A stretch of DNA of 34,371 nucleotides from Burkholderiales bacterium (GCA_025358485.1 JANYJJ010000018.1:1-34371), one strand, 5' to 3'. Positions 1-8,565 are shown, counted from the first letter of the stretch. Made by a program: numbers and translations. Notes: generated from the sequence alone by a model not told the origin.

Positions 1-121
1 GGTGGCAATGGGCTGCCAGTGCAGGCGAACTAACAGCAGCAAGACCAATTTTGAAGAGCGACGAAAGCGCCACCACCGTGGCATACGGCAACTTAAGTTT
101 CAGTTTCTAGAAAGCACCGAC

Positions 122-3100
122 ATGAAAACCCGCAAAGCATCAAATTCATCCAAGACGTACTCGCCCATGAAGCAAATTGCACGCGCCGTGTTGATCCTGA
201 TGAGCGCGCAGACTGTGATGGCACCTGCCATGTCGCAGGTGATTGCTGACCCGAACGCGCCAGCAGGACGGCGGCCCAACGTCCAAACCGCACCGAATGG
301 CGTGCCAGTGGTCAACATATCGCTTGGCAACACGTCGGGTGTGTCGCACAACGTGTTCTCGAACTTCAACGTTGGAACCAGTGGCTTGGTGCTGAATAAC
401 TTGAAGGCTGTCGCACCACCGCCACCGCCACCGCCACCGCCTCCAGTTGTCGTGCCACCACCACCTCCCCCACCTCCGGTGGTGACCCCGCCGCCTCCTC
501 CTCCTCCGCCTGTGGTGACGCCTCCACCACCGCCGCCACCCCCAGTGGTGACCCCGCCACCGCCGCCACCTCCCCCGGTGGTGACCCCGCCACCTCCGCC
601 ACCTCCACCGGTGGTGACGCCGCCGCCACCGCCACCTCCACCTCCTCCAGTTGTCACCCCACCGCCGCCGCCCGCGCCGAAACCAAAGCCAGATCCGGTG
701 CCAAAGTGCGGGCGCAACGTTTGTCAGATAGCAAGCCTGCCCGAAGCTCCAGCGGTCGTTGCATCCAAAGTTGCAGAAACATCGGGTGTCGCCACCCCCA
801 ATGACTTCACATCGGGCTCAGTCTTGGCCGGCAACATCGCAGGCAATCCATTCCTCGAAAGCGGCCCTGCGCGCCTCATCGTCAACGAAGTCACTGGAGG
901 CAACCTGAGCACATTGGCTGGTCGCATTGAGGTTTACGGCAGCCCTGCTGACGTGGTCATCGCCAACCCGTGGGGCATCACCTGTAATGGCTGCGGTTTC
1001 ATCAACACCAACCGCGCCAGCTTGGTCACGGGGCGTCCGGTGTGGAACGGCAATGCGCTCGACGGTTTCAACGTCACTGGTTCGCAGTTGACGATCGGTG
1101 CTGCTGGTTTGAGCGCACCGAGCCTTGGGTCTTTGGATTTGATCGCCGGCAACGTCAAGATCGACGGCAATGTTCAGTTGAACAGCGCAACGGGTGCCGC
1201 CTACGTCATTGCTGGGCCAAATCAAGTCAGCTACACAACACTGGCACCCACGGCATTGGCGCGTACTGACGCGGTACCGACCAATGGGATTGACATTGGC
1301 TCAGCGGGGGGCATGTACGCGAATCAGATCTATTTGTTGGCCAACGAACGCGGCGTTGGTGTTAACCACTTGGGCACGCTCAACGCAGGGGCTGGCGGAT
1401 TGACCCTTGACGCAGCCGGTCGGCTCACTTCCTATGCGCCGATGCGGGCTGCGAATGGGGGAGCGGTGGTGGTTTCAGCAGACACCTTCTTGGCGCAAAG
1501 CAGCGAGCTTTCTGCAACTGGCTTGGGTTTGGTTCAGGCGGGTGACATTCAATTCATCAACAGCAGCTTGGTTGCTAAAGACCTCATGCTGTCTTCATCT
1601 GGAAAGATTTCAACTTCCAACACCAGCATACGAGCGGACAGCGACGTCCGAATCTCCAGCGGCGCTGAAACTGCACTGACTGGTGGACGCATCGCAGCAG
1701 GTGGCAACGTGTCCCTCAGCGCAGTTGGGGACTTGCTGCTGCTGCCGTCGGTAGGCAGCACATTTGCAAATTCGGGCGGAAACTCACGCACGACAACGCG
1801 TTACGTTCGCGCTGAAATCGAAGCTGGTAAGAGTATTGCTGCGCAGTCAACGGCTGGCACGGTCATCCTCGATGCGGCACAGCTGACTGCCAAGGCAGGC
1901 AGCATTTCAATCCAAGGCAACGGTGTGGCGTTAAACGCCCGCAAAGATTTCACCTCTGAAGTCACAGTGTCTGGCAGCACCACCACGAAGCCCACCGCCG
2001 AAACGCTGGTTGGTACCAAGCTGAAAGCCGAGGGCGACATTGCCGTGTTGGCCAGCGGCACCAGTGCAAACCAGGGCAATCTTTTTGCAAGCGCTGCGTG
2101 GATCGAATCCAACAACGGCCACGTCTCACTCATGGCCGCGCGCGATGTAGACATCACGCACGACATCACTACAGCCACAGCCTACGAGCGGTTTTATGAG
2201 GAGAAGAGCAACTGGTTCAGAACCAAGATCACTGACAACCTGAAAACGTCGGTTGACGAAACGGTGCAAGCCAGTCTCATCGCAGGCAAATCCGCTGCCA
2301 TCGGCGCAGGTCGCAACCTCAATGTGGTGGCCAGCGGTGTCATTGCCGACGGTGCCATCGGTTTGCATGCCGACGGGAACTTGAATCTGCTGTCCGCCGC
2401 CGAAAACGACTACGCCTACTCGTCAAGCTCCGTCAAGAAAAGCGGCATCTTCGGCAACGGCGGCTTGAGCATCACCATTGGTTCCAAAACCAGCACGGCG
2501 GTCAGCGCTACCGACCTTAAAACGCAGAACGCCTCCAGCGTTGCCAGCTTGTCAGGAGACATCCTCGCCACCGCGGGCGGGCAGTACTTGCAGCTCAGCA
2601 GTGACCTGACTGCACCGCAAGGTGATGTGAACATTGCCGCTGCCAACGTGGCCATCAAGAGCGCCAGCAACACCACCTCGGTACTCAACATCATTCGTGA
2701 GCGTCAAAGCGGCCTCACCCTCAGCGCCAGCCACCCTCTGATTTCCACCGCGCAAACCATCGACCAGATGGTAAAAATTGGCAGCCGCACCGACAACGGC
2801 CGCTACCAAGCCATGAGCTTCCTGACGGCTGCGCTCACGGTCTACAACAACTACAAAACCTTCGACCGCGACTTGATGAGCGCTGCCGATCCGCTCACCG
2901 GCAAGGGCTTGGGCGGCTGGAACCTCAGCGCCACGTTGGGTTCGAGCAGCTTTGACTTCGACAGCATTGCCAAAAGCAGCACGCCGGTCAGTTCGTCCAT
3001 CGATGCGGGCAGAAACCTCAGCATCACCGCCACTGGCAAAACCGCCGACACCGGCGACATCACGCTGATTGCCGCCAAACTGAATGCGGCAGGCGACGTT

Positions 3101-5848
3101 CGCCTCAGCGCACAGCGCGACATCACGCTGGCAGCAGCCATCGGTACCAGCAGTGAAGACACCAAGACCCGCAGCAGCAGCGGTGCCATTGGCTTGAATT
3201 ACTCGGACGCTGGCGGCTTGAACTTCACCCTTGCCGCCAGCCGCAGCAATGGCTATTCAAATGGTTGGGGCACCACCTATTGGCAGAGTCAAGTCGGTGC
3301 GGGTGAAAAGCTCAGCATAGAAAGCGGCCGCGATCTGGCGCTCAACGGTGCCAAGGCTAGCGGTAAATCAGTGCTGGCCAGGGTGGGTACGTCGGGCGAA
3401 GGCAACATGGCCATCACCAGCCCGCAAGACCAAGATCACTACATCGCGAAAGAGCAAAGCTGGGGCATCAATATCAGCGTGCCCATCCCTATCGCTGGTG
3501 TCCCTTCCGCCCCACCCAGCCTGGGCCTGAACGCGAGCCAGCTCAGCCTGCTTGGTGAATACGAAGCCGTGCGCCAGCAGACTGCCATCAACGCAGGCAC
3601 CGGCGGCTTTGATATCAACGTCAACGGCCACACGCATTTGCGTGGCGGTGCCATCACCACTGAAGGCAACGTAGGTGCCAGCAAATTGGTCACCCAAACA
3701 CTGACCCACGAGACACTCTCAAACCAAGAAGTCGTGAGCGGAAAAAGTTGGAGCGTGAGCTTGTCAATCGCCGACAAGGCCACAGACCAAGCGGCTGACA
3801 GTGCAAAAAAATCTGGCCTCGGCCCCTTGGCGGGCTCGAGCGTGGGCTACGCCCGCATCGACACCAACTACACCAGCAACACGCCGAGCAGCGTCGGTGG
3901 AGCGATCACTTTGACCCGGGGGGACATCCAAGCTGCCAAGATCGCTGCAGTCAAGGCTGCCGAGTACGATCCAATCAACGCTCGCTATCAAGCTGCTTTC
4001 CTGCGCTATCAGACCTTGCTGGAAAACGAGCCACCCAAGTGCGACACCTGTTACATCGAGAGCATGCCCGGCGGCACGACCGCCACAAGAAGCACGATGA
4101 ATTCCAGCATGGGGAGCGCAGCATCCGCAACGCTAAACGGCAACGGAGAAACGCTTGATGCGTTGGGAGGAAGCGCGCGCTGGAACGCATGGAACGCAGC
4201 TGTCAGAGCTGCGAGGTTTGACATGGCGAAGTTGTCAAATCGAATGACCGACATCAATGAAAAGACCTACGGCGAAGCCAACACAGCCGCACTGATCTCT
4301 GGCAGCTCACTGCACCAACCCTTGCTGCAAACCTTCGACAAAGGCAAAGCCACACAACAACTCAAAGACGGCGTGGCCGTCACCGCAGCCTTCGGCAAAG
4401 CGGCCTTCAAAACCGCGGGTGACTATGCCGAGCAAAAGGCCAAAGACGCAGTGGCCGCGTGCGGCGGCAACGCCTCCAACTGCCCTGAGGCTGACAAATG
4501 GAAAGAAGGCGGCGTTTACCGCGCCACCTTGCACGCCGTGGTGGGCGCCGTCTCCTTCGGCCAAGCCGGAGCACTTGGTGCCATGACCGCAGAGCTGGCC
4601 TACAGGCCGCTGAAGGACGTGTTGACGCAGGCCGGGTTTGCCGAAGACAGCTTGGCGTTCAACATGCTGATGATCGGTGCCAAATCGATGATCGCGGCGG
4701 GCGTGGGTGGCACCAATGGAGCGGCTGCGGCGTTCAATGCCGATGCGAACAATCGGCAGTTGCATCCGATTGAAGTGGACATCATCAAGCAGCAGGCGCG
4801 CAACTTCGCGAGGCAACAAAAGGGTGGGGCTGAGCCGACCCAAGCTGAAGTGAACGCGGCTGAAAAGCGACTTGGTCAGGAGGCGTTTCGATCAGTGCAA
4901 TTTGGCGCTCAAGGAAACACTGACGGTGCTGCGCAAGCCTTCCTGCGCAACTTCCAGGTACAGCTTCCTGGAGACCCGTCGATCACAGGTCAAACCGTCG
5001 GCTTCAGCTTTTATACAGACCCACTCCAAAAAGCCAACCCCAACATGTACGCCAACCTGGTGGTCAACAGCTACGACATGCTGGACTTCTATCAAAAGAA
5101 CCAGATCACCCAGCCCACGTACGCACAGGCTGAGGCCGCAATTGCGCGCTACCAGCAAGGGCGCGACAAAGCGGAATCTTGGACCAAACTGGCAGGACTG
5201 TTCGCGGGTGGACTGACCCTGGCACCGCTGGCACCGTCGGCCATCACTGCTTGTTTGGCAAACATCACTCTGTGCGGAATTTCAGCGGTGGAAATGGCCG
5301 CTGGGGCCCAACTTGGGCCCACCGGGATGGGCATCGGCGCGATGGCGAATCGCGCTGCCGTGAAAAAAATCATTTCGGCTGAAGAAGCGAATGCACTGCA
5401 GCTCGCAGCGCGGCCAAATAGCCTGCCAGCTTGGACTGAAGGTACTGCGGTTTTACTTGGTGACCTGAAAGTTGGTACGAGGGTGGGGATGTATGTCAAT
5501 GCAAAGACTGCTGCTGAAATTAATGAAGGCACACTGACGGGTCTTGGGAGTTGGGCGACGTTCGACGAACCCGTTAAGTCGGTTGCGCAAATGCGGCAAA
5601 ACATGGCATTGAAAGAAACTTTTGGCGGCAAAGCGCCCTCAGACGGGCCGTTCTATTTTGTGCAATTGGAAGTCACGAAAACGATGCAAACCAGAATTGG
5701 ATATGTTGGGCCGCAGGCTGACGCAGCAACACCGCTTGTCGGAACGGCAAAGTATCAAGGTGGCGGAACGCAGATAGAAATAGTCGATTTCGCCAAGGGA
5801 CAGGATTACGTGAGAGTAATTGCTCCGCCGAAAAAAGTAGGTGGCTAA
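122..5848 (+). CDS. CdiA/FhaB-like filamentous hemagglutinin with C-terminal toxin (two-partner secretion exoprotein)
   Basis: This is a large secreted beta-helical exoprotein of about 1,908 residues, of the kind exported by an outer-membrane TpsB/CdiB partner and used for contact-dependent growth inhibition. The ATG at 122 is chosen because GAAAG lies about 7 nt upstream and an extended signal region follows (RAVLILMSAQTVMAPAMSQ, residues ~22-40); the frame is open upstream from position 2 but that part looks non-coding. The TPS domain follows, split by a Pro-rich repeat at ~99-184, with the NPWGI motif at 282-286 (family usual: NPNGI). The centre is made of hemagglutinin repeats rich in Gly, Asn, Ser and Thr. 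A pretoxin region near 1,540-1,560 contains NRQLHPIE, and no VENN motif was found. The last ~140 residues, from about PAWTEGTAVLL, are probably the variable toxin domain; its activity is not recognised. The stop overlaps the next gene's ATG (TAATG), as expected for a toxin-immunity pair. No cdiB is in the window. Confidence 0.93.
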   Translation: MKTRKASNSSKTYSPMKQIARAVLILMSAQTVMAPAMSQVIADPNAPAGRRPNVQTAPNGVPVVNISLGNTSGVSHNVFSNFNVGTSGLVLNNLKAVAPPPPPPPPPPVVVPPPPPPPPVVTPPPPPPPPVVTPPPPPPPPVVTPPPPPPPPVVTPPPPPPPPVVTPPPPPPPPPPVVTPPPPPAPKPKPDPVPKCGRNVCQIASLPEAPAVVASKVAETSGVATPNDFTSGSVLAGNIAGNPFLESGPARLIVNEVTGGNLSTLAGRIEVYGSPADVVIANPWGITCNGCGFINTNRASLVTGRPVWNGNALDGFNVTGSQLTIGAAGLSAPSLGSLDLIAGNVKIDGNVQLNSATGAAYVIAGPNQVSYTTLAPTALARTDAVPTNGIDIGSAGGMYANQIYLLANERGVGVNHLGTLNAGAGGLTLDAAGRLTSYAPMRAANGGAVVVSADTFLAQSSELSATGLGLVQAGDIQFINSSLVAKDLMLSSSGKISTSNTSIRADSDVRISSGAETALTGGRIAAGGNVSLSAVGDLLLLPSVGSTFANSGGNSRTTTRYVRAEIEAGKSIAAQSTAGTVILDAAQLTAKAGSISIQGNGVALNARKDFTSEVTVSGSTTTKPTAETLVGTKLKAEGDIAVLASGTSANQGNLFASAAWIESNNGHVSLMAARDVDITHDITTATAYERFYEEKSNWFRTKITDNLKTSVDETVQASLIAGKSAAIGAGRNLNVVASGVIADGAIGLHADGNLNLLSAAENDYAYSSSSVKKSGIFGNGGLSITIGSKTSTAVSATDLKTQNASSVASLSGDILATAGGQYLQLSSDLTAPQGDVNIAAANVAIKSASNTTSVLNIIRERQSGLTLSASHPLISTAQTIDQMVKIGSRTDNGRYQAMSFLTAALTVYNNYKTFDRDLMSAADPLTGKGLGGWNLSATLGSSSFDFDSIAKSSTPVSSSIDAGRNLSITATGKTADTGDITLIAAKLNAAGDVRLSAQRDITLAAAIGTSSEDTKTRSSSGAIGLNYSDAGGLNFTLAASRSNGYSNGWGTTYWQSQVGAGEKLSIESGRDLALNGAKASGKSVLARVGTSGEGNMAITSPQDQDHYIAKEQSWGINISVPIPIAGVPSAPPSLGLNASQLSLLGEYEAVRQQTAINAGTGGFDINVNGHTHLRGGAITTEGNVGASKLVTQTLTHETLSNQEVVSGKSWSVSLSIADKATDQAADSAKKSGLGPLAGSSVGYARIDTNYTSNTPSSVGGAITLTRGDIQAAKIAAVKAAEYDPINARYQAAFLRYQTLLENEPPKCDTCYIESMPGGTTATRSTMNSSMGSAASATLNGNGETLDALGGSARWNAWNAAVRAARFDMAKLSNRMTDINEKTYGEANTAALISGSSLHQPLLQTFDKGKATQQLKDGVAVTAAFGKAAFKTAGDYAEQKAKDAVAACGGNASNCPEADKWKEGGVYRATLHAVVGAVSFGQAGALGAMTAELAYRPLKDVLTQAGFAEDSLAFNMLMIGAKSMIAAGVGGTNGAAAAFNADANNRQLHPIEVDIIKQQARNFARQQKGGAEPTQAEVNAAEKRLGQEAFRSVQFGAQGNTDGAAQAFLRNFQVQLPGDPSITGQTVGFSFYTDPLQKANPNMYANLVVNSYDMLDFYQKNQITQPTYAQAEAAIARYQQGRDKAESWTKLAGLFAGGLTLAPLAPSAITACLANITLCGISAVEMAAGAQLGPTGMGIGAMANRAAVKKIISAEEANALQLAARPNSLPAWTEGTAVLLGDLKVGTRVGMYVNAKTAAEINEGTLTGLGSWATFDEPVKSVAQMRQNMALKETFGGKAPSDGPFYFVQLEVTKTMQTRIGYVGPQADAATPLVGTAKYQGGGTQIEIVDFAKGQDYVRVIAPPKKVGG
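416..672 (+). repeat. Coding tandem repeat, poly-Pro/Val-Val-Thr (33-bp unit)
   Basis: Seven blocks of eight or ten prolines, each closed by VVT (VVV in the first), form an ~85-residue tract inside the N-terminal domain of the exoprotein. The five central units are exactly 33 bp (PPPPPPPPVVT); the first and last are 39 bp. A final run of five prolines leads into APKPKPDPVPK. Proline codons differ between and within units (CCA, CCG, CCT, CCC), so the amino-acid pattern is better conserved than the DNA. This argues against very recent slippage alone. Confidence 0.95.
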
Positions 5849-6342
5849 TGAATACTCGCTCGCATATAAATGACCTTGTGTATGTGTGGGACTCTGGTAT
5901 CGCAGAGAGATGGGAATGGCAGCGATCGCGGTCAGTCGAAGATCAGCAAGCATTTAAGCTTCAAACAAACTCGTCTCGTGTGGTTACGTTCCGGTGGAGC
6001 TGCGAAGGCCGCACTCTTGAATGCCCCTTCCCAGGAGCGATGCCGCTTCCTGATTTCACGGGTCTTGTAATCGCCGGAAGACGTCAGCCCATGGCCGCCA
6101 CAGGTGAGTTTTACTTGCGAGTTCTCAACGCCGATGGCACAGAGCGCTTGCGCATCGACGTTCCAGTTGTGGATGCGCTTTCCATTCCAGCGGAGGGCTT
6201 TATTCTTCTGCCACGCACGAACTTTTATGGAGTGGCTTACGGGGCACCGGGCAACGACGGGTACCAGGATTACGTTTTCGATTTTGATTGGGAAACAGGA
6301 AAACTTTTACGCGCTGTTCCCGCTCCAGAAATGCGTCGTTAA
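5848..6342 (+). CDS. Putative CDI immunity protein (copy 1)
   Basis: This 164-residue soluble acidic protein has no signal peptide or membrane segment. Its ATG overlaps the stop codon of the exoprotein (TAATG), the standard position of a CdiI that protects the producing cell by binding the toxin domain in the cytoplasm. It is clearly homologous to the protein at 6529-7023: both carry WDSG near the N-terminus, CPFP..PLPD.TG in the middle, LNADG.ER.RI.VPVV, and near the end PGNDG..DY.FDFDW.TG.LLRAV.AP.MR. The family is not recognised. By eye its base composition is more A/T-rich than the housekeeping genes downstream, which fits acquired DNA. The immunity role is inferred from position and overlap, not from a known domain. 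Confidence 0.75.
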   Translation: MNTRSHINDLVYVWDSGIAERWEWQRSRSVEDQQAFKLQTNSSRVVTFRWSCEGRTLECPFPGAMPLPDFTGLVIAGRRQPMAATGEFYLRVLNADGTERLRIDVPVVDALSIPAEGFILLPRTNFYGVAYGAPGNDGYQDYVFDFDWETGKLLRAVPAPEMRR

Positions 6343-6361
6343 CTGGCTTCACGTGACATAA

Positions 6362-6529
6362 AAGACGCGAGTTAACGTGGGTTACGTTGGCCCGCAAGAC
6401 CAAGTGGCGAGCGCAGTGAGCGGAGCAAAGTCGTATCAAGGTGGTGGGACTCAAATCCAATTTGTGGATTTCGACAATCGCGCCAGCTTTGTCAAAGTCA
6501 TTGGAACGCCTAAGAAAGTAGGTGGCTGA
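6362..6529 (+). pseudogene. Orphan CdiA C-terminal toxin tail
   Basis: The open stretch from the stop at 6359-6361 to the TGA at 6527-6529 encodes ~55 residues without a plausible ATG. It matches the last ~50 residues of the exoprotein at 5690-5848. Shared elements in order are GYVGPQ, YQGGGTQI, VDF, a V-K/R-VI motif, and the exact ending PKKVGG followed by stop. The remnant begins 19 nt after the stop of immunity copy 1 and ends with TGATG, overlapping immunity copy 2. It is therefore the 3' end of a former or donor toxin allele, lacking the rest of the toxin domain and any secretion region. It could serve as a homologous segment for recombination into the main exoprotein gene, as proposed for orphan cdiA-CT modules in other species. 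Confidence 0.85.
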
Positions 6530-7023
6530 TGAGCACAGATCAAATCCTCCAGCACTTGACAAAAATTTGGGATTCAGGGGCAGAGATGCCTTGGGATCGA
6601 CCGCACGTTGAAGACGTTATGGCGTATTACGACGAGTTCACGACGCGAACGCGCTCAAAGCGGGTCGTACGGCTGCGATGGGAGTCGGCGGGTTCTAGTT
6701 TTACGTGCCCATTCCCATCGATCCCCCTACCAGACAGAACCGGAGTCATTTTTTGCGACGAGGCCCACCGCGCTGGCTGCGGCTGCAAGTATTTTGTCGT
6801 GCTGAATGCGGATGGCTCAGAGCGCTGTCGCATCCACGTCCCCGTTGTGAGCGCTGCCTCAAAACCAGGGCAAGGGTTTATTGAATTGCCTAGCGAAGCT
6901 GTCCTTTATGGTGTTCCGTTCGGAATTCCCGGCAACGACGGCCATCTTGACTACATTTTTGACTTTGATTGGGATACCGGAGAGCTCCTGCGCGCCGTGG
7001 ACGCGCCTCACATGCGTTACTGA
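6529..7023 (+). CDS. Putative CDI immunity protein (copy 2, orphan)
   Basis: This 164-residue protein has the same length as the gene at 5848-6342 and is clearly related to it along its whole length, with the best match in the last ~40 residues (YGVPFGIPGNDG...FDFDWDTGELLRAV). Its ATG overlaps the TGA of the orphan toxin tail just as copy 1 overlaps the full exoprotein, so it is probably the immunity partner of a toxin allele that is now only a remnant. Such orphan immunity genes can still protect against siblings or neighbours carrying the lost toxin. There is no signal peptide. Translation may depend on a local start, since the remnant upstream has no obvious start codon of its own. Confidence 0.72.
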   Translation: MSTDQILQHLTKIWDSGAEMPWDRPHVEDVMAYYDEFTTRTRSKRVVRLRWESAGSSFTCPFPSIPLPDRTGVIFCDEAHRAGCGCKYFVVLNADGSERCRIHVPVVSAASKPGQGFIELPSEAVLYGVPFGIPGNDGHLDYIFDFDWDTGELLRAVDAPHMRY

Positions 7024-7358
7024 ATCCCTGGATGATTTCAAGCTCGGGCTTTTCACAGCCGATTTGCAACTGCGCGTTAAGTTGAAGTTGCTTCAAGCAG
7101 CTAAACGCAAAATCTATACACGGTGACATGGTGCGTCGCATGGTGGGCATAGACTTTCATGCGGCGCAAAGCGAGACAAACGCAAAGGCGTTTTACACGC
7201 CCTGGCGAGTGGCTGAGTTACGCACCTTGCTGCTTGCTTTCGAGCGTGGTGAATTTGCAAAAACGGCAGCCGCAGCCCAATAAAAATCTCCCCCTCTCCT
7301 TTGATTTTTTCAACCCACTCGTAGCGCACGCGCTGCGGCAACCTCGACGGATACCCAC
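7024..7358. other. Intergenic stretch, no convincing gene
   Basis: About 335 nt separate immunity copy 2 from the small lipoprotein gene. A 65-codon frame (ATG 7128, TAG 7322-7324; begins MVRRMVGIDFHAAQSETNAK) is open. Its first ~45 codons look protein-like (WRVAELRTLLLAFERGEFAK) but the rest does not, so I do not call it a gene. No further copy of the toxin tail or immunity gene was seen here. The stretch marks the end of the CDI locus. Confidence 0.5.
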
Positions 7359-7787
7359 ATGCTCAGAACTACCTTATTTGCTGCTCTTTTTTCCTCAACC
7401 TTGATGCTGTCTGCTTGCGGCGGTGGTGGAAGCGGCGGTGACGGCTTGCCATGCGGCGGCGGGTCGACGTTGTCGCTTGGCGCCACTTACGACATCAACG
7501 GCGTGTTGGTAGACGCGACAAAAACCACCACGTTGCTCGGCGGCGTGCCCGTGGTCGCCACGCCCAAGGTGTTGGGCTTGCCAGCGGCTTGCAGCAACTT
7601 GCTTCGGTTGACCTTTACGCCCACCTTGCCGCTGCCCACAGGCGTGACGTTTGACAATTCCACCGGTGTTTTCACGGTCACACCCAGCACAACGGGGTTC
7701 TTTGATGTGACGATCAAGGTGGAGGTGGACGGCTACCTGAACGGCATCACGCAAAGAGTTAAGTTTTTGCTGACGCGGGTCGTTTAG
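7359..7787 (+). CDS. Small putative Ig-like lipoprotein
   Basis: This 142-residue protein has a lipoprotein signal: MLRTTLFAALFSSTLMLSAC, with lipobox LSAC and the lipidated Cys at residue 20. A flexible Gly-rich stretch follows (GGGGSGGDG). The mature part contains a segment typical of putative immunoglobulin-like (He_PIG) domains, LPTGVTFDNSTGVFTVTPST, ending in beta-rich sequence. It is probably anchored to a membrane and exposed in the periplasm or on the cell surface. No enzymatic motif is visible. It stands alone, with a hairpin ~90 nt downstream. The function is unknown. Confidence 0.8.
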   Translation: MLRTTLFAALFSSTLMLSACGGGGSGGDGLPCGGGSTLSLGATYDINGVLVDATKTTTLLGGVPVVATPKVLGLPAACSNLLRLTFTPTLPLPTGVTFDNSTGVFTVTPSTTGFFDVTIKVEVDGYLNGITQRVKFLLTRVV

Positions 7788-7878
7788 CACTGGGTCGAAT
7801 TGCGGACCGCACGTTTCCAGCGGGAGCGGCTACGACGCGGGCCGAGCGCGATGCTGTGTTGGTTCATTGGAATCGTGG

Positions 7879-7906
7879 CTGAGGAAGGCCCAGCCGCCTT
7901 CCTCAG
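7879..7906 (+). terminator. Hairpin, probable terminator of the lipoprotein gene
   Basis: CTGAGGAAGGC (7879-7889) and GCCTTCCTCAG (7896-7906) form a perfect 11-bp stem with a 6-nt loop. The downstream T-tract is weak (TCTCGTC), so it may act as an RNA stabiliser or a Rho-assisted terminator. Its position before 7930 supports the downstream GTG as the start of yciO, because a start at 7867 would place the hairpin inside the coding region. Confidence 0.6.
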
Positions 7907-7929
7907 TCTCGTCACATCACAATCGCGGT

Positions 7930-8565
7930 GTGCCCAAATCCATCGCCATCCACCCCGACAACCCGCAGCACCGCTTGCTGTTGCAAGCTGCGCAAGTGCT
8001 GCATGACGGTGGTATCGCGGCCGTGCCCACCGACTCCAGCTACGCCTTGGTGTGCCGCTTGGACGACAAGGCCGCCGCCGAAAAACTGCGCCGCTTGCGC
8101 GGTGTGGATGACAAGCACCACCTCACCTTGCTGTGCCGCGACTTGAGCGAATTGGCGGCTTATGCACGTGTGGACAACAAGCAATATCGGCTGCTCAAAC
8201 TCGGCACGCCAGGCCCGTTCACTTTCATTTTGGAGGCGACCAAAGAAGTGCCCCGGCGCGTGTCGCACCCGTCGCGCCGCACCATAGGTTTGCGGGTGCC
8301 CCACCACACCATGCTGCAAGAACTGTTGACGGTGTTTGGCCAACCCCTGTTGAGCACCACCTTGATCGCACCTGGCGACACCGAACCTCTGAACGACCCC
8401 GAAGAGATACGCGAGCGCTTCAAGGGCCAGCTACAAGCTGTGGTCGATGCCGGTGCCTGCGCCATGCAACCCACCACCGTGGTGGACTTGTGCGGTGAAG
8501 AGCCCGTGGTCGTTCGCGTGGGCGGCGGCGATCCCGCGCTGCTGGGTTTAACGGTTCAAGATTGA
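7930..8565 (+). CDS. yciO: YciO-type member of the Sua5/YrdC family
   Basis: This 211-residue protein belongs to the Sua5/YciO/YrdC family, whose best-known members make threonylcarbamoyl-AMP for tRNA t6A; the physiological role of the YciO branch is less certain. The GTG start at 7930 gives MPKSIAIHPDNPQHR, which aligns with the start of E. coli YciO from memory (IHPDNPQ). Conserved blocks are VPTDSSYALVC, LTLLCRDLSEL, TPGPFTFILEATKEVPRR, RTIGLRVP, LLSTTL and PTTVVDL..EEPVVVRVG.GD. The length matches the E. coli protein (206 residues). A longer frame starting at 7867 would include the hairpin and is unlikely. The 3' end overlaps by 10 nt the convergent glutaredoxin-like gene. Confidence 0.92.
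   Translation: MPKSIAIHPDNPQHRLLLQAAQVLHDGGIAAVPTDSSYALVCRLDDKAAAEKLRRLRGVDDKHHLTLLCRDLSELAAYARVDNKQYRLLKLGTPGPFTFILEATKEVPRRVSHPSRRTIGLRVPHHTMLQELLTVFGQPLLSTTLIAPGDTEPLNDPEEIRERFKGQLQAVVDAGACAMQPTTVVDLCGEEPVVVRVGGGDPALLGLTVQD

Noticed and set aside
414..690. CRISPR-like or intergenic repeat array at the Pro tract
   Set aside because: The repeats are in frame, code for PPPPPPPPVVT and have no spacers.
100..717. Minus-strand frame of ~205 codons encoding poly-Gly/Thr repeats
   Set aside because: It is the reverse complement of the Pro/Val repeat tract in the exoprotein gene; long shadow frames are expected from such G+C-rich repeats.
4307..4843. Minus-strand 178-codon frame inside the exoprotein gene
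   Set aside because: It lies fully within coherent exoprotein coding sequence and has no recognisable domain or start signal.
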